Assembly: GCF_001653235.2 (NCBI RefSeq)
Contig: NC_035793.1
Coordinates: forward strand, 2,852,001-2,916,000
Direction: 5' to 3'
DNA from: Pochonia chlamydosporia 170
Lineage: Eukaryota; Ascomycota; Sordariomycetes; Hypocreales; Clavicipitaceae
Length of the DNA: 64,000 nucleotides
This document shows positions 56,164 to 64,000 of the stretch, piece by piece (within the stretch, counting starts at the first letter, position 1; each line of letters opens with the position of its first letter). Made by a program: the position numbers and the translations under genes. Below the pieces are notes generated by a model. The model was not told the DNA's origin, ran no database searches, and worked only from the letters and a program-made list of their open reading frames with translations.

Positions 56164-58584
56164 TCGTTGTTTCCCTTCCTGAAAACCTTCATTGTTGGAG
56201 ACCTGCAACTGCCAGATACCTCGTCTCACAACTTCGCGTTATGCTTATACAAGTCATTGTCAGGATATTTCTGTTTTCGGCGACGAAGGTGAATCCGTGA
56301 ATCGGATGGTTGAAAAAAATAAACATGGGAACCTGGGCTCGCGTGTTGCCGGCAAAAACCAAAACCAAACCAAAAGAGGCACAGGGACACAGCAGCGGCA
56401 TATCCCTTCCTGACCCACCGACTTCCGCCTTGTTCCTTCTTCCTCCTCGCCTCGCTTGGCTGGCGGCTGTGCCTGGTTGTGAATCGACCACAAATCACGC
56501 CGCCCTTCTTCTGTTTGGTGGGTATGAAACAGCCCCTGCCAGCCCGGTAACTCTAACTGTCAGTGCTCGGCATTCACAGCACATGTGGTTGCCTTGAGGA
56601 ATAACAGAAGGGATGTAGCTCGTATGTTACAGAGTTTCTGCAGTCGAAGAGGTTGTTCCGGTGTCGCACAAAGGCCTGGACCATTGTGAAGCCAGCCATA
56701 TGCCAGACAGGCGAATTTGTCCCCTTCCCCAGTTTATCTTCCAAGGCTTTTAGCGTGCTTAGTTTGTAGCTAGGGCTCATGTTAGTAGCATTAGGCCCAA
56801 AGAGGGGCAAGACATGTAGTTCGCGAGCAAATCTTCTTGTTGTCGATTGATTCTCCTTTGGTGAATAACTGCAAAAACAAAGCCTCCACAGTTATTAGTC
56901 TGGCATCTCGTGTTTGCTCCTTCTGCAGTCACAAGCCTCAATCAAACCCATCCTTGCCCCGCGATGTCAGAAGAGTTGCTGGTTGCAGAGTTCTTTTGCG
57001 ACTCTGAGACCCAGAAACTAGAGACCCTAAAAGTCCTTTCAAGATCGAGGTCTTGCAGCGATCGGCGCTTTGGCCTTGAGATCGGTACCAAGTCTCGGGT
57101 TTGACATTGTAGAATGTGTGATGGGACTGCAAGGAATGTACGGGACAGAGGGGATGCAATGGCTTTGCCTTGGCACAATCTTGCGTCCAAGGAGAAGTTC
57201 GAGATGTTCCTTCATGTTTGGACAGAGTTTGGTGTAACAGTCTGTGAAGGATCACGGGTTCGTAATCCCGGCATTGGAAGAGGTGTTGGCAGGAAGCTCG
57301 AGGTGTTGAAATGGTGTGTGGTGGACGGACGGGTGCCTTCCGTGCGCTAACTTCAGCCAAGTCCAACTTGGGCATATTCCAAGGATTCCAAGGTAGATAG
57401 AGGTGGGGAGGCTTGCTACTCACTGTACTGCACGCACTCCGTATTCAATCTGTGATGTCGTCCCCGTGGCTGTATTAATTGCTGCACCGCTGCAATTCCG
57501 GTCCAACTTGGCGGCATGGACTCGAGCCATCATGTATCCTGTAGCACATCCACTTTGACCTTTGGAGTCGAGTCGTGCCATCTGTTCTGCCAGGAATCTC
57601 GACCCGGTGGCATCCCTGGCCATTAATTATTGCAAAGACGTCAATAAGAATACAGTACCGGTACAGTACCACTGATGAACACCTTTAATTCAATTCACCT
57701 ATCCACAGGGTCCTTTCCCGGGCTAGGCCTTCGTTCGTGGGGGCGTGGTTCATGTCGGCATCTGTGTCACGATGCCCGCCCTTTTTGCAGGCGCCACGAG
57801 ACTACCAGCTGGAAGACATATCAGAATCACAAAAAATGATCCATGCAGCCACCAGCAAGGACATTGGACACAGAGGGCATGGCGGAACGGTCCACGAAAG
57901 ATGCTGCTGAACATTCCGCACCAGCGGCACTTCTGGACCACGCTTGGAGCCTCACTTGGGGCTCGCTCGTTGATCACAAATACTAAAATTCCGAATACCC
58001 TAATTAATGCTCTAGCTTCAACGGGCCGCCGGCAGATTGGTTGAGTTAGTCTGCCTAGGTATGTAGGTGAGCTTGGGCAAGGACCACGGCCTGTGTTCAA
58101 AATGTGACGAACCAATTGTTGGCCGTGTCGTCAGCTCAGCAATCTGTGCTGCGTCGTGCCTGGATTTCGGGGGATACTCAAGTTGATGTACTCCGTAGTG
58201 CTGTATCGAACCGAATCGAATAGAAAGCAAATGTCTGGCTGTATCCACACGGTTGACTTGACTTGTAGATGAGATGCCAAACTTGGGAGAGTCTTTGGGT
58301 CTGAGGTCATTCGTGAGCGGGTGGAACTTCGTTGAGAAGAACGCCGTGTGCAGAGGCAAAGTGCAGAAGAACCACAATTTGGAGCAAAAGGGTCGTTATA
58401 CCATCAAGCCAAATAACCTCCAATAAATCTCCAGAGAGCAAGTTTGTCCGATATCACGGCCGAGAGCAAGAGAGCAATGCATGGCGGCGTCGGAAGGCAT
58501 GGCATGCACAGATGCGGGCTCAGGAGTTCAAATGTTTGCAAGGCGTTTTGGCTGGTGGTAATGGGCCCTGTGTGTTGTCCAGGC

Positions 58585-58618
58585 CCAGCCAGAACAGACC
58601 AGACCAGACCAGACCAGC
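58585..58618. repeat. CAGAC pentanucleotide repeat
   Basis: Imperfect tandem units of CCAGA (five or more) lie ahead of the CT-rich leader of the kinase gene. Confidence 0.75.
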
Positions 58619-58679
58619 TCTGTCAGCTTCGCCAATGTTAAGGAAGGAGCCTGCCAAGAACCTCGAGCTCAACTTGGCC

Positions 58680-59693
58680 CAGACTTTGTTCCATTTCCTC
58701 TCTCTCCTGTCACATCTCATTGCATCGCATCGTCTGCTTTTGACTACACACCCAAAGAGCTCATTTCTCCCACACCCTCCCCTCCCACCATCCCATCCTG
58801 TGCCATCGTGCCCTAAGAAAGGACAGGTCTCAGCTACAGCCGGTGGTGGTGCAAGCCATCCCAGAGCTATTCTGGATCCTGGCCCCGGTCATGGCATTTG
58901 GTCTTTCGTCTTTGGTCTTTGGTCTTGGACTAGACTGGACTTGACTTCCAAGGTTGTCTGGTTGGACTTGGTCCCAGGGTCCCCATCCTTCCCGTCTGGA
59001 ATACCATGTTTCTCAGTGGTGCCGTCGTCCGAAAGGCTAAAGTAAAGTGCATGGGCATTGTTTCCTTCATCAACCAAGGTCCAGAAACTGCTCTTATTCT
59101 TGCTCCTCTTTTCGTCTGCCAACACTGCCGAGTCGACTCTATCGCCAGTCGTCAGTCGTCATTCAAGCTTCCAATCTTCTTACTTCGCCTTGCCTCTTCC
59201 AAGGCTGATCGACCTCAACCCCCCAGATGCCCCGGTGGCCCTGGTCGATTTGATGTCACTCGGCAATCCAATACCGGCTGTCCTTTGATCTCACGACACC
59301 ACCTCACTCTAGTTGCAGGTGCACAAAGCTTCGGCCTGGAAACGGCCAACAGCACCATACTTGGGCATCCCACGCTCGAGAAGTTCAAGTTCAATTTGCT
59401 GTCATATTCAAGACATCTCGCATCTGCGTCTATTCGCCCTCAACTACATTGCCTTTGCCCATCTTACACCCGACTCTGGATCGGCGCATTGTAGGCATTC
59501 GACACTGAAGACAACCTGAAACACCCCAAGGCGGCTATACCAACGAATTCATTGCCAGCGAGCACCACAACTAAAATCAAACCCCGAAATTTATTGCACC
59601 CGTGCCACGAAGAGCCCTCTCCCCGGTGCTCGAGGGCGGTACGAACCGTCCCCGAGTCGGCTCATTACTCATGTGCCAACATCGCTTTGCGAT
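58680..59693 (+). promoter_or_regulatory. Long CT-rich leader of the histidine kinase gene
   Basis: Pyrimidine runs (TTCCTCTCTCTCCTG near 58695, CCCTCCCCTCCCACC near 58775) and a GGTCTTT microsatellite near 58905 suggest promoter and 5' untranslated sequence. Several ATGs precede the assigned start, so upstream open frames may control translation. Confidence 0.45.
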
Positions 59694-62600
59694 ATGACAG
59701 CTTCCGAGAATTTGGTCGAAGGCAGTTCCGCCTTAGCTGACATAGCTGTGCCAATTGTTTCAATTCCCACGCCCGAAAGAGTCTCGCAGCAGAACGACCA
59801 CATTGACCCTTCCAACGATGAGCGTTTAAGGTTGCTCGCCTCAGAAGCACAGGGCTCAACACCGATTGATGGTGATGCCAACCATCATGGCCTTCCGGAG
59901 GGTCGGAGATTTCTCCGGGGCCCTCCCAGCCAACCACAGCAACGAGATCGAACTCAATCCCAGAGCCCTCTGCGACTTCCCATTCCGACTATAACCCCCG
60001 GTCAGTTAGCATTTTCCACAATGCAATACCTACCGGTCCCCGTAATTGTTCTCAACAACTTAAAGACGGTAGTGTTGGCAAATGAAGCTATGGGTCGTAT
60101 GATGGGCCTAATATCTGAGACCACGCCACAAGACGATGCAACCATAGCAATTGAGCGTCTGCGAGGTCAAAGTCTATCACAAGTAGGAATTGATATGCTG
60201 CAAGATGGCCGGCCTGTTTGGATAACCTGGGAGTCATTTCTCGACAGCCTATTGCATGATGTTGCCGTGCGCCCTCCGGTGTTGGAGACGCACAAAGCAC
60301 ACTCCTCACAAGCAGGCCCTGGTGATGCTACTCCTACTGGAGACACTACGCCAAACTTCAACAGCGAGCCTCACGGGAACTCGCTGAGTACGTATTCCCA
60401 AGGTGCTGTCATTGAGGTGGTCATCAGCCGGAAAGGCATGGGGAAGACGACATTTGACAATCGCTACAAGGGAAAGACATCCGAGTATCAAGCATTTGCC
60501 AAAATGATTGTCACGGTTTGGGAACTTGAAGACAACCAGACCTTTTTTACCTTAACTTTTACAAACACGAATTCTTTCCCAACGTCACCGCCGAGTACAA
60601 AGAAATCCGTTGCGAAGCCGAGCGTATTGGAAGCTGCCGACAAACGAACAATTGCCGTGTCGACCCCTTCGTCAGTTGCATCAAGTCGCGATTCGAGCTC
60701 GCCCTCATTTCACAGCCCAGGTATTGTCACCATGTCGTCGAGCCCATTTCCTCCCCTTGGCCCTCCGTCGTTGGCCTCACATTCAAGCACACCCTCCCTG
60801 CTGCAAAAGCTTATCCTCATGAAGGATGCTTTGCTTGACAATACCCAAATGCCCATCTTAGCCATGTGGAAGGATGGGAGCGTCACTTTCCCCAACAAAG
60901 CTGCAAGGCAACTGCTTCCAACCGATGCCGATCTAGATACCTGTGCCGACGGTCTCGATCTTGTAGAAAAGTGGGAGCTCTGGGATGAAAATTTCAGCCG
61001 AAAGCTAGATGTCTGCGAATACCCCATCTGTGTTCTCCTTCGTACCGAACGCCCATTTGACAGCATGCGGATTGGGTTGCTTGACCGCGATGGGAAGAAG
61101 ATTGTGCACGATGTGCTTGGTGAAGCCATCCGAGACGACGTGACCGGCGAATTTTTAGCGGCCGTCGTTACAGGCAGAGATGTTACAGTTATGACTGAGG
61201 AGATATCGCAAATAAAAGAGCGGGACGACGAACGCTTCAAGCTAATTTGCGATACAATGCCACAACTAGTTTGGACAGCGACCCCTGATGGACTACACGA
61301 CTTCTTCAACACTCGGTGGTACACATATACAGGTCTCACTCCGAAAGAATGCCTCGGAATGGAATGGCAAATGCCATTTCACCCAGATGATAGACCAGGC
61401 GCGCTGGCTCGATGGAAACGCTCTCTAGAAACAGGCGAGCCATATGTAATGGAATACCGTTGCCGAAGCAAAGAGGGCGAATGGAGATGGTTTCTCGGCC
61501 GTGCCTTAGCAGTGAGAAACAAGGATACAGGTGACATCGAGAAGTGGTTTGGTAAGACAAACTGAAATCGTTCATAGGACAAGAGTATGTTGCCCATGCT
61601 AATACTGGATACAGGTACATGTACCGACGTTCATGAGAGTATTGAGACCAAGTTCAATGCCAAACGCACCCGCCAACATCTATTGAGTGTAATTGCTCAC
61701 TCTCAGGTCACAATCTTCAGTGTAGACCCGAATCGTTGCGTGACTATGCTTGAAGGAGCTTTGATCTGGAATAACACGTATGAAGATAATCACGACTCGA
61801 GCCGCTGGTACATTGGAGAGAATATGTACACCGTTTTCAATCGGCTTGTCGACCAACTCCCAGAAGGCGAGCAGCTCGAGTTTCTCCAACCCATTGAGGA
61901 CATCTTGCAGGGTATGACTACGGAAGATGTCAAAGAACACGGTCTAGGTAAGTGTGCAAAATTTTCTCTGAATGTCCATCCCCAAATGGCATTTCATCGT
62001 CATCAAGGGCTGTCAATGCTAAAACCCAGTCACCAGATGGCCGCTGGTATCGCACGCGATTCCTGCCCATGCATGCGAAAAAGACACACAACGGCAAGAC
62101 AACCAATGACAGCATCATAGAAGGAGTCATTGGCGTTATCATGGATGTCACTGAGCTGCGGGACAGGGAAGAGGCCCTACTGAAACAATCACGCGAGAAG
62201 CGAGAGGCCGTAGCGAACGAGGCTGCCGCCAAGGAAGCCAATAGATTGAAGAGCCAATTTTTGGCCAACATGTCTCACGAGATCCGAACACCCATTACAG
62301 GCGTGCTAGGTATGGCTGAACTGCTTGGCGATATGGATTTGGATGAAGAGCAAAAGGATTACGTCGACAATATTCAGAGCTCAGCCACCTCTCTATTAAC
62401 GGTTATCAACGACATTCTTGATTTTTCCAAAGTCGAGTCTGGGCGACTGGATGTAGAAGAAGTCCAATTCTCTTTGTCGCTCGTTGTCAAAGAAGTCGTG
62501 CGAATGCTTCAGTTTGCCGTAGAGCGAAAGGATCTCGATTTCCAGTCGGACATTGGGAGTGACATTGAAAACGATATGGTCGTAATCGGTGACCCGGGGC

Positions 62601-64000
62601 GAGTACGACAGATCATTACGAACCTATTGACGAACAGTATAAAATTCACAAATCAAGGATATGTAAGGTTTTCCGTCACCACGGAGACTGAGACGTCGGA
62701 TTCGATCAATATCAAATTCGTCGTCGAGGACACTGGTATCGGCATTCAAGAAGACGTACGGAAGAAACTTTTCCAACCTTTCAGTCAAGGGGATGCCTCT
62801 ACAGCCCGGCGTTTTGGCGGGACTGGACTGGGACTCACCATTTGCAAAAATCTTTTGGACCTGATGCACGGAAGCATTACCTTGGAATCCACGGTTGGTA
62901 GCGGAACCAAGGCTGTCTTCTGGATTCCATTCAACAAACCCAATGGGCCGAGGCAGTCTCATCCAGTTCAGAGCGGGGCGATTCCGGATAGGTTGCAGTC
63001 CGACTTGAGTTTATCTTGCAACAGTTCTGAATATGATCAGGGTCAGGGAACTTCGACAAGCTCTGAAGGTGTTGCAGTCTTCTCATCGATGCCTCGCCGT
63101 CGCCTCTCCGTGCGAACGCCTCCTAGCGTTGACCAGGATATGCCTCGAACAGAGCGCGCCAAAATGCACATCCTGGTTGTCGAGGACAAGTAAGTCTTGA
63201 GTTGCTGTTCTTTGTTATGCCGAACAAAGTTGGGGGAAGCGAATTGCTAACGATCTCCACCAGCCCGGTAAACCAGAAGATTGCTATTAAAACAATCCAG
63301 AAACTTGGTTTCCAGGTCACTGCGGCATGGAACGGCAAAGAGGCTTTGGAGTACCTTACGGTCACCTCTCGCGGCCAAAATACGAAGCCAGACATGATCC
63401 TTATGGATGTCCAAATGCCAATCATCGATGGGTACAAATGCACCCACGTTTTGCGATATCACTCCCCTTACAAGACACTGCTGCAAGACGTTCCAATTGT
63501 GGCCATGACTGCGTCTGCCATCCATGGTGACCGGGAAAAGTGCAATAAAGCTGGGATGGACGACTATTTAGCCAAACCAGTGACAATGAATATACTTGAA
63601 AGAATGCTGGTACGGTGGTGTCTCGCGAGACGCAAGGTACCGGGGAATAGAGAGGCACGCTCGAACTGCTCGCAGGGGAGCGGACGTTGTGATACCGCAG
63701 GAATTCCTCAAGTTGGACATGAAGGAGCCGGCGACGGATCCGAGAAAATGGTGGGAGAAGAATTCCAAAGCAGTCTTACGACACCGAAACCTCTAACAAG
63801 TGCCAACGGACAGCCCGAGCCCTCACCGTTTGATTCCCCTGTGGCACCTGAGTTGAATGTGCAGATCAGGCGTCAGGAAGAGGAGCAGGAATTGTCTAGC
63901 ATGTTGCAAGAGAACAAGTTGATCGACGCTGCAGGCGGACCGTCGTTCTATCACACTCCGTCATTTCAAGAACCAAGCCCTGGAGAGGCATTAACAGAAG
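59694..64000 (+). CDS. Hybrid histidine kinase with PAS domains (partial, runs off the right edge)
   Basis: Exons 59694-61551, 61615-61947, 62037-63189 and 63264 to beyond 64000 give at least 1360 residues. The third acceptor (CACCAG before 62037) is chosen because it alone keeps frame, giving [12 protein letters not shown]. Domains: a PAS-like region (about 110-300), a second PAS-like region (about 375-505), a clear PAS at 515-615 ([20 protein letters not shown]), a linker with a further PAS-like part, then HisKA with phosphorylated His811 ([12 protein letters not shown]), the ATPase with N box (NLLTNSIKF), DTGIGI and GGTGLGLT, and a receiver with Asp1163 (MILMDVQMP). It should pass phosphate through a phosphotransfer protein to SskA/Skn7-type regulators. 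Sensor input is unknown and no membrane segment is present. The class (TcsA/Fos-1 type or another) is not certain. The tail after the receiver is disordered and still open at the window end. Confidence 0.9.

Larger units (their letters stand above)
54615..58680. other. Gene-poor segment upstream of the histidine kinase gene
   Basis: I see no gene. The longest open frame (55124-56017, 297 codons, plus) is rich in W, C and H and shows no domain. MITE copy 4 lies at 56038-56163. A TACTCCGTA motif is at 58189 and a CCTAGGTA near 58053. Confidence 0.5.

Noticed and set aside
57240..57290. tRNA-like GGGTTCGTAATCCC
   Set aside because: The T-loop is one base too long and no acceptor, D or anticodon stems can be paired upstream.
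58332..59045. 237-codon plus-strand frame
   Set aside because: It translates the CAGAC repeat and CT-rich leader of the kinase gene.

Overview
This window reads as nuclear DNA of a filamentous ascomycete (Pezizomycotina), most likely a sordariomycete of the Hypocreales type. The reasons are short introns of mostly 50-280 nt with GTANGT-like donors and CTAAC branch sites, CT-rich leaders ahead of start codons, and fungal-only families: a C2H2 regulator with a fungal transcription-factor domain, a DUF1776/Ysc83-type protein, a LaeA-like methyltransferase and a multi-PAS hybrid histidine kinase. Small elements resembling the mimp elements of Fusarium, and many copies of TACGGAGTA between genes, fit the same group. 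The genus cannot be decided from the sequence alone.

Layout. 1-8466 has no recognisable gene and ends in the CT-rich leader of a large C2H2 transcription factor (8467-12265, +). A Nudix hydrolase follows (13407-14186, +). Next come two intronless secreted enzymes in tandem on the minus strand: a NagZ-like family 3 glycoside hydrolase (14322-15425) and an AmiE-like member of the beta-lactamase fold (16318-17640). Segment 18.5-20.6 kb holds three copies of a miniature transposon around a small gene for a membrane-anchored protein (19202-19998, -). An alpha-arrestin (20994-23975, -) is followed by 5.6 kb without a convincing gene, then a MEMO-family protein (29612-30645, +), an Sso1-type plasma-membrane syntaxin (33129-34562, +), an unknown conserved-looking protein (35475-36182, -) and an intracellular-type GH18 protein (37756-38895, -). 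After 5 kb of gene-poor DNA come the methyltransferase (43911-45312, +), the Yth1/CPSF30 mRNA 3'-end factor (46022-46804, +), the DUF1776 protein (47119-48769, -), an AmdS/FAAH-family amidase (50608-52528, +), the Wss1 DNA-protein-crosslink protease (53227-54614, +), a further 5 kb of gene-poor DNA, and the hybrid histidine kinase (59694 to beyond the right edge, +).

Most of these genes are unrelated housekeeping or regulatory genes, as is usual in fungi. The exception is the GH3 and beta-lactamase-fold pair. In bacteria, relatives of these two families are neighbours or are fused and act together on peptidoglycan fragments; here both carry apparent signal peptides and no introns. That makes them the best candidate for an acquired, little-described function: an extracellular two-enzyme module acting on bacterial wall fragments. 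The second theme is the mimp-like element family with four copies in the window.
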